Assembly: GCA_003669055.1 (NCBI GenBank)
Contig: RAYB01000016.1
Location: 1 to 64,000, forward strand
Length of the DNA: 64,000 bases
DNA from: a bacterium 1XD21-70
Lineage (GTDB): Bacteria > Bacillota > Clostridia > Lachnospirales > Lachnospiraceae
Direction of reading: 5' to 3'
A model generated the notes under the pieces. It saw only the letters and a program-made list of their open reading frames with translations, was not told the origin of the DNA and did not search any database. Positions 42,988-51,771 of the stretch are shown here, piece after piece. The position numbers were made by a program, and so were the translations under genes. Each line of letters opens with the position of its first letter. Position 1 is the stretch's first letter.

Positions 42988-43944
42988 TTATAATGTATGG
43001 CCGGTTTCCGTTTCAGGAGATCCGGCAGCTGATTCTGCGGTACCAGGGCCTGCCGGGGCAGTTTCCTCTTGCGGGCCTATCACCGGTGAACTGCCGGTTT
43101 CGGCAGATTGCTGTGTTTCTTCTGCCTCAGATGCCGCGGTCTCTTCCTCTGGTGCGGCAGGGGGCGTGGCCGGGAAAGCAGAAGTCCCCTCCAGCTGGGA
43201 TTTGGCATACTCCCTTAATACGGCAGCCCATACATCATATGCAGCATTGGTCTGGTGGACATAATTATCGCTGCAATAGGCGGCGGCAAGATCTCCGTTG
43301 CCGTCCGCAAGCGGATTGGCGATATCAACAAATCCCCATCCGCTGTCCGATGCCATCTGCCGGAGCATATCGTTGAACTGCCGGATGGTCGGGTTGTTCA
43401 GCTTCCCCTTCCCTTTCCCCTGTTTGGTATAGGTCATGCTCATAATATGGATCTCGGCATCCGGGCAGGCAGCCTTAATGTTGGCGATGACCTGGGCATA
43501 GCGGCCGCAGGTGCTTTCCAAAGACCCCATATTGAGGTCGTTCAGGCCAAAAAACAGGAAAACTTTTTTGGCCTGGAGCATCCCCAGCGATTCCCAGACA
43601 AGCCGTTGCTGCCCCTGGTAGACAGGATGTACGCTCTTGGAGGAGACAGGCAGCAGGGCGTTGTATACGGAGAAGCTGCCGGCGGCAAGAAACTGCATAC
43701 GCCCCAGGCAGGAGCCGCCTCTTTTCATGGCATAATTCCGAAATCCCATCAGTACCGAATCCCCTACAAAAACAGATCCATCAAAATAGGCGTCAAGATC
43801 CTCTTCCGAGACAGAGGATGCTTCTGCCGCCTCATCTATTGCCTCTGTGTTGTCAGCTTTGGCATAGATCAGTGCCGGTTCGGCACTGGCAATCAGCAAT
43901 GCAAAAAATCCGCATAACAGACGGCGCTTCCATTCCTTTTTCAT
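42988..43944 (-). CDS. SGNH/GDSL-family exported hydrolase
   Basis: A signal peptide or anchor (residues 5-28) precedes an SGNH-hydrolase fold: VFVGDSVLMGF carries the catalytic Ser (block I), FLFFGLNDLNMGS is the Gly/Asn block, and SDNYVHQTNAAYDVW near residue 230 holds the Asp/His dyad. The last 65 residues are a low-complexity Ala/Glu/Thr/Pro tail, probably a wall-spanning or disordered stretch. Such enzymes add or remove acetyl groups on envelope sugars. First gene of the operon with DUF4358, MBOAT and DHHW genes. Confidence 0.85.
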   Translation of the reverse strand: MKKEWKRRLLCGFFALLIASAEPALIYAKADNTEAIDEAAEASSVSEEDLDAYFDGSVFVGDSVLMGFRNYAMKRGGSCLGRMQFLAAGSFSVYNALLPVSSKSVHPVYQGQQRLVWESLGMLQAKKVFLFFGLNDLNMGSLESTCGRYAQVIANIKAACPDAEIHIMSMTYTKQGKGKGKLNNPTIRQFNDMLRQMASDSGWGFVDIANPLADGNGDLAAAYCSDNYVHQTNAAYDVWAAVLREYAKSQLEGTSAFPATPPAAPEEETAASEAEETQQSAETGSSPVIGPQEETAPAGPGTAESAAGSPETETGHTL

Positions 43945-43975
43945 CTTTATTGCTCCTTTGCAAAATTTGTCTTAT

Positions 43976-44004
43976 AGTATAACGCGGATGAGAAGGTTTT
44001 TCAA
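43976..44004 (-). promoter_or_regulatory. Promoter of the O-acylation operon
   Basis: On the minus strand TTGAAA (43999-44004), a 17-base spacer and TATACT (43976-43981). Confidence 0.82.
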
Positions 44005-44037
44005 GGGAAAAATGATGCCTGAAACGGTGAATAACCG

Positions 44038-44066
44038 TTGCCATGTCGTTAAAAATCCGTTATAAT
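44038..44066 (+). promoter_or_regulatory. Promoter of glgB
   Basis: TTGCCA at 44038-44043, a 17-base spacer and TATAAT at 44061-44066. The leader of about 90 bases holds an ATTCTGGA/TCCAGAAT hairpin (about 44099-44130). Confidence 0.82.
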
Positions 44067-44158
44067 AATAATCAGAAATAAGAGTGTGGCGAGTGGAATA
44101 TTCTGGAAGTTCTTATCAGGATCCAGAATTGACCATCCGGCAGTAAAGGGGGTTCCTA

Positions 44159-46684
44159 ATGGACAAAGTATTATATGATTTGATGGATTGGGCGGCAATT
44201 GAGGAACTGGTGTATTCGGAGGCGGCCAGGCCGCAGGATCTGCTGGGGCCACATGTGACAGAGGCAGGGCTGCTGATCCAGGCGTTTATCCCGACCGCAG
44301 CAAAGATGTCAGTAAAACTGGCGGGCACCGGGGACGAGTATCCCATGGAGATGCAGGATGAGAACGGCTTTTTTGCCGTGTTGGTGCCGGGGAAGGATGC
44401 CGCCGATTACACCCTGTTAGTAACTTATGACAATGGCAGCCAGGCTGAGATGTATGACCCATACGCGTTTGGAACCCAGTACAGTGAAGCGGAACTAAAG
44501 AAGTTTGAGGCAGGCATCTATTATGACGTCTACAAGAAGATGGGCGCACATCCCATGGAGATCGGGGGCGTGAAGGGAGTGCTGTTCTCTGTCTGGGCGC
44601 CATGTGCCATGCGGGTCAGCGTGGTGGGTGAGTTCAACCAGTGGGACGGGCGGCGCCATCAGATGAAGCTGCTGGATGGCTATGGGGTATTTGAACTGTT
44701 TATCCCCGGGCTGGATGTGGGGACGGTCTACAAGTATGAGATTAAGAACCGGAAGGGGGAGCCGATGCTCAAGGCCGACCCTTACGCAAATTATGCAGAA
44801 CTGCGCCCGAATAATGCATCCGTGGTATGGGATATTGGGAAGTTTGCCTGGACAGACAGCCAATGGATGAACGAGCGGAAAAAAGGCGATACCAAGACGA
44901 AGCCCATGGCGATCTATGAGATGCATTTAGGCTCCTGGATCCGCAAGCCTATCCAGGTGGATGAGGAGGGCAAGGAGGTTATCGGCTCCGAATTCTACAA
45001 TTACCGCGAGATTGCGCCGCGCCTGGCGGAGTACGTAAAGGAGATGGGGTATACCCATGTGGAACTGATGCCGGTGATGGAGCATCCGCTGGATGCATCC
45101 TGGGGATACCAGGTGACCGGGTATTATGCGCCTACCAGCCGCTATGGGACGCCGGATGATTTCATGTATTTTATGAATTACCTGCATGAGCAGGGGGTTG
45201 GCGTGATCCTGGACTGGGTTCCGGCCCATTTCCCGAGGGATGCTTACGGGATGGCTTGTTTTGACGGCAGCTGCGTATATGAACATAAGGATCCGCGGCA
45301 GGGTTCGCACCCCCACTGGGGAACGCTGATTTATAATTACGGGCGGCCGCAGGTGAAGAATTTCCTGATTGCCAACGCGCTGTTCTGGGCGGAGCAGTAT
45401 CATGCGGACGGGATCCGTATGGATGCGGTGGCTTCGATGCTCTATCTGGACTATGGCAAGAATGACGGGGAGTGGGTGGCGAATATTTACGGCGGCCATG
45501 AAAACCTGGAGGCAGTCGAGTTCTTAAAGCACTTGAATTCGGTGTTTAAGGGGCGCAAGGACGGCGCACTGCTGATTGCGGAGGAATCCACGGCCTGGCC
45601 GCAGATTACCGGTGATGTAAAGGACAACGGCCTGGGCTTTGATTATAAATGGAATATGGGCTGGATGAATGATTTCATCGGCTATATGTCTTATGACCCA
45701 TATTTCAGGAACCACCATTATGGGGAACTGACCTTCAGCATGCTGTATGCATACAGTGAGGACTTTGTGCTGGTGTTCTCGCATGACGAGGTGGTGCATG
45801 GCAAATACTCCATGCTGTGCAAGATGCCGGGCGAGGCGTATGAGGCGAAGGCCAATAACCTGCGGGCGGCCTACGGTTTTATGTACGGCCATCCGGGCAA
45901 GAAGCTGATGTTTATGGGGCAGGATTTTGCGCAGGTATCGGAGTGGAACGAGAATGAGGAACTGCCCTGGAATGTGCTGGAATACCCGGTGCACAAAAAG
46001 ACCCAGGATTACGTGAAGGCATTAAACTGGCTGTACCGGACACAGCCTGCATTGTACCAGAAGGATTTCCATCCCGATGGCTTTGAGTGGGTCAACTGTT
46101 CACGGAGCGAGGACAATATCGTATCGTTCCTGCGCAAGACCGAAAAACCCGAAGAGACATTGCTCTTTATCTGTAATTTTGCCCCGGTGGAGCATGAGAA
46201 ATTCCAGGTAGGTGTGCCGTTTTATGGAAAATATAAGGAGATTTTGAACAGTGACGCGGAAAACTTTGGCGGCAGCGGCAAAGGCAACCCGCGGGCGAAG
46301 ACGAGCAGGCAGGAGGAGTGGGATGACAGGGAGAATTCCCTGGTGATAGACCTGCCGCCGATGTGTACATTGGTATTTTCCTGCACCCCGATGAAGGCAC
46401 CAAAGAAGGTGGAGAAAAAGGCCGAGGCTGCAGGAAAGAGTGCCGCGGCAGGCAAAAAGGCCGGGACAGCAGGAAAGAGTGCCGCGGCAGGGAAAAAGGC
46501 TGAGGCAGCAGGCAAGAGTGCCGCGGCAGAGAGGAAAGGGAAAGTAACCGTGGCAAAAAAGGCTGCTGGGGAGAGCGGGATAAAGAGAGCCGTGAAAGAA
46601 AAAGCCGAGAATAGCCCGGTGAAAAAAGCCGCCGAAAAAGTTGCAGCAAGAAAGAAGGCAGCAACAAAAAAGCAGGACAAATAA
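44159..46684 (+). CDS. glgB: 1,4-alpha-glucan branching enzyme with lysine/alanine-rich tail
   Basis: Makes alpha-1,6 branches in glycogen. N-terminal CBM48-type modules (two related beta domains, about 1-220, with LFSVWAPCAMRVSVVGEFNQWDG) precede the GH13 barrel: HVELMPVMEHP, the nucleophile Asp in DGIRMDAVASMLYLDY, the acid Glu in LLIAEESTAWP and FSHDEVVHGK. Catalytic residues are intact. Residues about 745-841 are an added tail of Lys, Ala and Gly, including three 13-aa repeats (AAGKSAAAGKKA-type), strikingly like histone H1 or HU tails. Typical GlgB proteins end near the beta domain. No other glycogen gene lies nearby. Confidence 0.95.
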   Translation: MDKVLYDLMDWAAIEELVYSEAARPQDLLGPHVTEAGLLIQAFIPTAAKMSVKLAGTGDEYPMEMQDENGFFAVLVPGKDAADYTLLVTYDNGSQAEMYDPYAFGTQYSEAELKKFEAGIYYDVYKKMGAHPMEIGGVKGVLFSVWAPCAMRVSVVGEFNQWDGRRHQMKLLDGYGVFELFIPGLDVGTVYKYEIKNRKGEPMLKADPYANYAELRPNNASVVWDIGKFAWTDSQWMNERKKGDTKTKPMAIYEMHLGSWIRKPIQVDEEGKEVIGSEFYNYREIAPRLAEYVKEMGYTHVELMPVMEHPLDASWGYQVTGYYAPTSRYGTPDDFMYFMNYLHEQGVGVILDWVPAHFPRDAYGMACFDGSCVYEHKDPRQGSHPHWGTLIYNYGRPQVKNFLIANALFWAEQYHADGIRMDAVASMLYLDYGKNDGEWVANIYGGHENLEAVEFLKHLNSVFKGRKDGALLIAEESTAWPQITGDVKDNGLGFDYKWNMGWMNDFIGYMSYDPYFRNHHYGELTFSMLYAYSEDFVLVFSHDEVVHGKYSMLCKMPGEAYEAKANNLRAAYGFMYGHPGKKLMFMGQDFAQVSEWNENEELPWNVLEYPVHKKTQDYVKALNWLYRTQPALYQKDFHPDGFEWVNCSRSEDNIVSFLRKTEKPEETLLFICNFAPVEHEKFQVGVPFYGKYKEILNSDAENFGGSGKGNPRAKTSRQEEWDDRENSLVIDLPPMCTLVFSCTPMKAPKKVEKKAEAAGKSAAAGKKAGTAGKSAAAGKKAEAAGKSAAAERKGKVTVAKKAAGESGIKRAVKEKAENSPVKKAAEKVAARKKAATKKQDK
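46424..46540 (+). repeat. Three 39-bp tandem repeats encoding the GlgB tail
   Basis: Units at 46424-46462, 46463-46501 and 46502-46540 share the core GGAAAGAGTGCCGCGGCAG with minor changes. Each encodes a 13-aa Ala/Gly/Lys unit. They may vary in number between strains. Confidence 0.85.
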
Positions 46685-46703
46685 AAATAAACTGGCAGAT
46701 ATG

Positions 46704-46754
46704 CAAAGATACCTCAACTGGCTGGCACAGGCCGGTTGAGGTATCTTTGTTTTT
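46704..46754. terminator. Bidirectional terminator between glgB and pyrC
   Basis: A 19-base stem between 46704-46722 and 46731-46749 (CAAAGATACCTCAAC in the left arm), one G-U pair, followed by TTTTT on the plus strand and an A/T-rich flank on the minus side. Confidence 0.92.
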
Positions 46755-48066
46755 ATGGCTGCATTTTCTGAGGCGTATCCTGGTATACAATTCGCCCGCC
46801 GCAGATGGTATATTTTACTTTTCCAAATAGCCGTTCCCCGATAAACGGTGAATTGGAGGCCTTTGAGGCGAATTCCGTCACGGTCCAAAGTTCATTGGGG
46901 TCAAAGAGCACGACGTCCGCATCGGCGCCGACGGCCAAAAAGCCTTTATCCAGGCGGTACAGACGGGCGGGGTTGAGGCTCATTTTTTCAATCACCTGCA
47001 GCAGGGAGAGATAGCCAGGATGGATGAGATTGGTGACAGCCAGTGCCAATGCGGTCTCCAGGCCGATTATGCCGCTGGGCGCTTCTGTCAGCGGAAGGGC
47101 TTTTTCCTCTGCGCTGTGTGGGGCATGGTCAGTGGCAATGATGTCAATCACGCCCTTTTGGAGCCCCGTTAAGATTTCTTCCCGGTCCTGTTGTGTGCGC
47201 AGGGGAGGGTTCATTTTTGCCAGGGAGCCGTATTTGAGAACGGCATTTTCATCTAGGGAGAAGTGGTGCGGGGTGACCTCGGCCATGATATTGGCTCCTA
47301 ACTGCTTCGCCAGTTCCACCATGCGGACAGAATTGCCGGAACTGATATGCTGGATGTCAACGGCAGCCCCGGTGTGCAGAGCCAGCATGCAATCCCGGGC
47401 CACCATCACGTCCTCAGCCAGGGAAGGAGAGCCGCCGATGCCCAGCTGGCGTGAGACATCTCCCTGATGGATGCCATTGTTTTGGATGAAGGCAGGGTCT
47501 TCCTCATGGAAGCTTAGAGGGACATCCAGGCGGACAGCTTCCTCCATGGCTCGTTTTACCAGGGCAGCATCACGAAGCGGAAGGCCGTCATCGGTAAACC
47601 CGGCAGCGCCGTGCTGTTTTAACAGTTCCATATCAGTCAGTTCTTCACCTTTCATGCCAATGGTGATTGCAGCGGCAGGAAGGACGTGGATGCCGGTCTT
47701 TTGGCCTTCCGACAGGATATATTCCACGGTTTTTACATTGTCTGCCGGAGGCTTGGTGTTAGCCATGCAGACAACGGTAGTAAAGCCGCCTTTGGCGGCA
47801 GCCTTCGCGCCGGTGTGGATGTCTTCCTTATAAGTCAGGCCCGGATCACGGAAATGGACATGGACATCGACCAGCCCGGGGGCGACGATGAGGCCTTCTG
47901 CATCCAGAAGTACCATGTCCGGGTTTTCGGCATCCTGCCCGGAGAGGAATTTGCTGCCGATGCCTGCACCCATGGCGATGATTTTGCCCTGGTCAACAGC
48001 CAGGTCCATGATGGCATCGGTTTGGGACAGGGGGTCGATGATGCGGCCGTTTTGGATGATAATCAT
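46753..48066 (-). CDS. pyrC: Dihydroorotase
   Basis: Cyclises carbamoyl aspartate to dihydroorotate in pyrimidine synthesis. It is the class I (long) type: zinc-site DVHVHFRDPG near residue 60, HHFSLDE, and ATDHAPHSAEEK with the catalytic Asp. GGAGG before the ATG at 48066 gives the 437-aa protein; a longer frame upstream overlaps the exporter gene and is not used. No other pyr genes adjoin it. It is probably co-transcribed with the exporter genes upstream. Confidence 0.95.
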   Translation of the reverse strand: MIIIQNGRIIDPLSQTDAIMDLAVDQGKIIAMGAGIGSKFLSGQDAENPDMVLLDAEGLIVAPGLVDVHVHFRDPGLTYKEDIHTGAKAAAKGGFTTVVCMANTKPPADNVKTVEYILSEGQKTGIHVLPAAAITIGMKGEELTDMELLKQHGAAGFTDDGLPLRDAALVKRAMEEAVRLDVPLSFHEEDPAFIQNNGIHQGDVSRQLGIGGSPSLAEDVMVARDCMLALHTGAAVDIQHISSGNSVRMVELAKQLGANIMAEVTPHHFSLDENAVLKYGSLAKMNPPLRTQQDREEILTGLQKGVIDIIATDHAPHSAEEKALPLTEAPSGIIGLETALALAVTNLIHPGYLSLLQVIEKMSLNPARLYRLDKGFLAVGADADVVLFDPNELWTVTEFASKASNSPFIGERLFGKVKYTICGGRIVYQDTPQKMQP

Positions 48067-48106
48067 AGTTTTCCTCCATATAATAAATAAGCATATCGCC
48101 TGATTT

Positions 48107-48544
48107 TCAGGGACGTCTGCGGCTGTGGAACCATTTTTCCGGAAGTTCAAACACAAATACAATCCCCAGCACAATGGCGACCGCCGCCTTGACAGCACCG
48201 TATCCGGTTTCCAGCGCCATCTGCAGTTGGTTGCTGACGGCATAATAGGCGGCCCAGTATACGCCGGCTCCCGGCACCAGGGGAAAGATCCCGGAGATCA
48301 GAAAGAGGGTGGCCGGGCAGCGTTTACGGACGGCGAACCAGCGCGACAGCAATATGACGACTACCGTGGCGCAGAAGGTGGCGATGGTGGCAGAGGTTCC
48401 GGGCAGCAGGCACAGATAGACCAGCCAGCCGATGCCGCCGATCAGCCCGCAGTAAGGATAGTAGAGGGCAGGGACGCCAAAAAGCAGGGAAAAACCTACC
48501 GTGCCTGCGCCTGCGGCCAATACCTGCAGGATCAGCTTTATCAT
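48107..48544 (-). CDS. Threonine/serine exporter small subunit (ThrE_2-type, DUF3815)
   Basis: A 145-aa membrane protein with about four to five helices (VLAAGAGTVGFSLLFGVP at the start, FPLVPGAGVYWAAYY in the middle). This pattern matches the small half of split ThrE-type exporters, whose other half is the adjacent gene. In other bacteria the two halves are fused as ThrE. Confidence 0.88.
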   Translation of the reverse strand: MIKLILQVLAAGAGTVGFSLLFGVPALYYPYCGLIGGIGWLVYLCLLPGTSATIATFCATVVVILLSRWFAVRKRCPATLFLISGIFPLVPGAGVYWAAYYAVSNQLQMALETGYGAVKAAVAIVLGIVFVFELPEKWFHSRRRP

Positions 48545-48595
48545 GGGTATTAAACTCCTTTCAAGGGGAACTGGAAAATTCGTTAGGATATGCGG

Positions 48596-49387
48596 CTATA
48601 ACAGCACTCCGCCGGTCATCGTATGATATAGTGCCATCATAAACCCAACCCCCATTGCAATGCAGAAAAAGACGAGCACGGCATCCAGCATCCGCACGGA
48701 ACCGGAGATATAGTCCCCGTCCGCCATATCACGGATGGCGTTGGTAAAGGCAACACCTGGGACCATAATGATAATGCCGCCCACCAGCATGGATTCCAGA
48801 TGGGTTCCCGGGAACATGCGGTGGCAGAGGATGCTCAGGAAAGTCACCCATGCGCTCCCCACAATATTACAGACGATCTTGGAAAAATGCGGCTTGCCGA
48901 TTCTTAAAAGATACAAATAAAGCAAGATGCCGATCCCTACCGTGCAGAGGGCATCCTGCCAGCCGCCCCCAAACAGATAACTAAAGCAGGCTCCGGAAAA
49001 CCCTGCGGCAGCGGTCTGAAGCCGTTGGGGGAAGTCAGGCATGTTCTGGATCCGTTTTAGTTCCTGCTGCACCTGCTCTAAGGTATAGGTGCCGTTTTCG
49101 ATCTGGCGGGAAAGCTGGTTTACTTCTGCCACCCGTCCTAAGTTGGCGCCGTTGACAGGGATCAGCAGCACCTTGGCAAACTGGGCTTCCTTCCCCTCCT
49201 CGTCCCCGGAAGTGAGGAAGATTCCGTTGCTGAGCACAAAAGCACTGGCTGATGTGAGGCCAAAATGCCTGCAGATCCGATAAATAGTTTCTTCTACACG
49301 GAAGATTTCCGCTCCGTTTTCCAGCAGGAGTTTTCCTGCCTCCAAAGCGGCCAACAGAACCTCCCGGTCGTTCCCTGATTGTTCCAT
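48596..49387 (-). CDS. Threonine/serine exporter large subunit (ThrE_1-type, DUF1212)
   Basis: A cytoplasmic N-terminal domain (ENGAEIFRVEETIYRICRHFG) precedes five hydrophobic segments (FSGACFSYLFGGGW and GIIIMVPGVAFTNAIRDMADGDYISG) typical of DUF1212/ThrE. It works with the small subunit 51 bases downstream to export Thr and Ser or related small metabolites. Length is 263 aa. Confidence 0.9.
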   Translation of the reverse strand: MEQSGNDREVLLAALEAGKLLLENGAEIFRVEETIYRICRHFGLTSASAFVLSNGIFLTSGDEEGKEAQFAKVLLIPVNGANLGRVAEVNQLSRQIENGTYTLEQVQQELKRIQNMPDFPQRLQTAAAGFSGACFSYLFGGGWQDALCTVGIGILLYLYLLRIGKPHFSKIVCNIVGSAWVTFLSILCHRMFPGTHLESMLVGGIIIMVPGVAFTNAIRDMADGDYISGSVRMLDAVLVFFCIAMGVGFMMALYHTMTGGVLL

Positions 49388-49441
49388 AAGATGACTGCCT
49401 TTCTTTACAGACTGCCTTGCCCACTGAGGATAGGGAAAACC

Positions 49442-50152
49442 CTAAACCAGGAAGCTTTGCCCCTCCTGCCGGATATCAGCGATTTTATCCCGGTAAGGCT
49501 CGGAGCAGGGCAGTTCCTTTAAGCGTTTGATGAGTCCGTAATCCTCCCAGAAATGCATGGGAAATACCGTTCCGGCGCCTACGGTTTCCATAAATTCGTG
49601 GAACCCAAGATAAAACCATTCTTCCTGCCGCCCGTCCAGAGGAAGCATGGCAACATCCGGGATAATCCCATGGTCGCGGATGTTTTGAAGTTCCCGGCGG
49701 TAGTTGGCATTGATGTTATTGTTCCAGGCTTTGGATTCACCGTTCCATTTCCAGTTGTTTAGGTCACCGGCATGAAAGAGGGTGTGTCCGCTGTTTTCTG
49801 CCAGGAAAGCGACGCCTTCATCCGTGGAGTGGAAAGCAGTAATGCGGGTGCCGCCGCCCTCCGCCAGTGTCAGCGTGGTACCTGGGTCAATATATTCGGT
49901 CCGGCAGAAATGCTTCTCCGGCACCCGGTTCTGCCAGATATCATCGGAGAGGATATAACGGATATGCGGGTATTGCTTGGCAAGATTCCAAATGGCAGAA
50001 GAGAAATGGTCCTGATGCCGGTGGCTGACCAAGACAAGCAGATCCTTGTCCGGGGAAAGGGCAGGGAGCGCTCCCCCGATATAGTCAAAGAGAAGATATA
50101 ACTGATCCAGTTCGGCAAGGAAGCTGCTGTGATGGATATAGGTTATTTTCAT
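49442..50152 (-). CDS. Metallo-beta-lactamase-fold hydrolase
   Basis: A 236-aa UlaG/YtnP-like metal hydrolase. SHRHQDHF is the HxHxDH zinc motif, FHAGDLNNW holds the bridging Asp, and FPMHFWEDYGL near residue 205 supplies the last histidine. The fold is clear, but the substrate is not known. GGAGG before the ATG at 50152 sets the start. It may lead an operon with the exporter genes and pyrC, since the gap to the first is only 54 bases. Confidence 0.85.
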   Translation of the reverse strand: MKITYIHHSSFLAELDQLYLLFDYIGGALPALSPDKDLLVLVSHRHQDHFSSAIWNLAKQYPHIRYILSDDIWQNRVPEKHFCRTEYIDPGTTLTLAEGGGTRITAFHSTDEGVAFLAENSGHTLFHAGDLNNWKWNGESKAWNNNINANYRRELQNIRDHGIIPDVAMLPLDGRQEEWFYLGFHEFMETVGAGTVFPMHFWEDYGLIKRLKELPCSEPYRDKIADIRQEGQSFLV

Positions 50153-50249
50153 AAAACACCTCCGTGACATGAATTTTGTGAACCCATTTTATCATAGTTA
50201 AAGCGAAAAAAACAGAGGGGGAAATATTTTTTATCCATGTAAAATAACA

Positions 50250-50293
50250 AAAGGGCAGCAATCCCCACAAAGAGAAGGGGATCACTGCCTTTA
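50250..50293 (-). terminator. Terminator of the DUF378 gene
   Basis: On the minus strand AAAGGCAGTGATCCCC pairs with GGGGATTGCTGCCCTTT (with one offset), followed by TGTTATTTT. Confidence 0.8.
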
Positions 50294-50306
50294 CATCAGC
50301 CAGTTC

Positions 50307-50522
50307 TTAAGACTGCGTGCGGACATCTCCGTTTTGCATATAAAAGCTGATCAGGTAAATTCCACACAGGCCTACCAGACCGTAAATAATTCGGGAAAGC
50401 CAGCTCATGCCCCCAAACAGGGAAGCTACCAGGTTGAAATCGAAAAATCCGATCAGCCCCCAGTTCACAGCCCCGATGATTGCGAGGGTCAATGCTGTGT
50501 TGTCTAAAGCTTTATTTCTCAT
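50307..50522 (-). CDS. DUF378-family small membrane protein (YuzA-like)
   Basis: A 71-aa protein with two hydrophobic helices and the family signature LAIIGAVNWGLIGFFDFNLV. Function is unknown in the family. AGGAGG lies immediately before the ATG, but the site is buried in a perfect inverted repeat (see the hairpin entry). A terminator follows. It lies 78 bases after potD, and may be read through from it or started independently. Confidence 0.9.
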   Translation of the reverse strand: MRNKALDNTALTLAIIGAVNWGLIGFFDFNLVASLFGGMSWLSRIIYGLVGLCGIYLISFYMQNGDVRTQS

Positions 50523-50526
50523 AATG

Positions 50527-50569
50527 CCACCTCCTGTGAAAGTAGTATATGCAGGAGGTGGAAATTATA
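50527..50569 (-). promoter_or_regulatory. Hairpin burying the ribosome site of the DUF378 gene, with overlapping -10 box
   Basis: CCACCTCCTG and CAGGAGGTGG are perfect 10-base arms around 15 bases (50527-50536 and 50552-50561). On the minus strand the second arm carries the Shine-Dalgarno sequence. TATAAT (50564-50569) and TATACT in the loop are competing -10 candidates, so the extent of the arm in the mRNA depends on which start is used. Confidence 0.65.
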
Positions 50570-50600
50570 AAGATGGGAAAAGATGGAAAATGAAGGGATT

Positions 50601-51734
50601 CTAATTTGACTTCACTTCTTTCCACAAGTCATTATAGATGCTGTCCACCTCATCCCCGAGATAGGTAAACACTTCACAATTTACCAGTGAATCGGTATCC
50701 GGGAATATGGATTTATTGTTTTTCAGTTCCTCATCCAACAGGTCGAAAGCCCCTTTGTTTGGTGTGGGATAGGTGATATATTCAAAATTTGCCTTGGCAA
50801 TCTCGGGGCGGCAGAGGAAGTCCATCCACTTCTCGGCATTTTCCTTGTTTTTGGCATTTTTCGGGATGACCCAGCAATCCAGCCACAGATTTGTGCCTTC
50901 TGCAGGCAGCACATATTCCAGGGTGTAATCCAGCCCTAAGTTAGCCACTTCCTCCTGGATATAAAGCATTTCCCCGGAATAGATCACGCCGACGGCGGCT
51001 TCCCCGCCGATCATCTTATCCCTCACCTGGTCAATGACATATGCCTGCACCAGGGGCTTCTGGTCAATCAGCGCCTGCCTGGCCTGCCCGAGTTCTTCTG
51101 CATCGGTGCTGTTCATGGAAAATCCGTCCTTTTTCAACGCCACCATGAAAGCATCGCGCACACTGTCCTGCATAAGGATTTCGCCGCTCAGCTTTTCATC
51201 CCACAGATCTGCCCATTTGGTAGGGGGCGCCACGCCGAGTTCCTCTAAACGTTTGGTATTATATAGAATGCCGACGGTTCCCCAGCAGTACGGTACGGAA
51301 TATTTATTTTCCGGGTCAAAGGCTTTGGACATTTCCATGTACGCCGGGTCAATCTGGCTGATGTTGGGGACATTGTCAAAATTAACCTCAGCCAGCAGGT
51401 CGTTTTCCACCATTTTCTGGATCATATAATCGGAAGGGCAGACCACATCATAGGTGACGGCACCGGCTTCAATGATTGGGTACATTTCCTCATTGGTCTC
51501 AAACAGGTCATAGACCACCCGGATGCCGGTCTCCTCCTCGAACTGGGTGATGACATCCTCATCGATGTATTCGCCCCAGTTATAGACATACAATTCATCC
51601 GAAGCCTCCTTGCCCTCCCCGGCAGCAGAGGTGCCGCCGCCATTTGCCGGACCGTCTAAGGCCATGCCTTTGCAGCCTGCTAAACTGACGGCCAGAGCCG
51701 CCGCCATGCCACATACCATCACATTTTTTTTCAT
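50601..51734 (-). CDS. potD: Spermidine/putrescine-binding lipoprotein
   Basis: The signal peptide ends in a lipobox (SLAGCKG, Cys near 21). The mature protein opens ELYVYNWGEYIDEDVITQFEEETGI, the PotD/PotF signature, and later has YSGEMLYIQEE and TNLWLDCWVIPKNAKN. It delivers polyamines to PotABC. Length 377 aa. It is the last pot gene, as usual in PotABCD operons. Confidence 0.95.
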   Translation of the reverse strand: MKKNVMVCGMAAALAVSLAGCKGMALDGPANGGGTSAAGEGKEASDELYVYNWGEYIDEDVITQFEEETGIRVVYDLFETNEEMYPIIEAGAVTYDVVCPSDYMIQKMVENDLLAEVNFDNVPNISQIDPAYMEMSKAFDPENKYSVPYCWGTVGILYNTKRLEELGVAPPTKWADLWDEKLSGEILMQDSVRDAFMVALKKDGFSMNSTDAEELGQARQALIDQKPLVQAYVIDQVRDKMIGGEAAVGVIYSGEMLYIQEEVANLGLDYTLEYVLPAEGTNLWLDCWVIPKNAKNKENAEKWMDFLCRPEIAKANFEYITYPTPNKGAFDLLDEELKNNKSIFPDTDSLVNCEVFTYLGDEVDSIYNDLWKEVKSN

Positions 51735-51771
51735 AATTGTATCCTCCTTATTTGAGCCTTGCTTATATGCC

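Noticed and set aside
47024-47833. Two plus-strand frames opposite pyrC
   Set aside because: They are shadows of the dihydroorotase gene, which carries all catalytic motifs.
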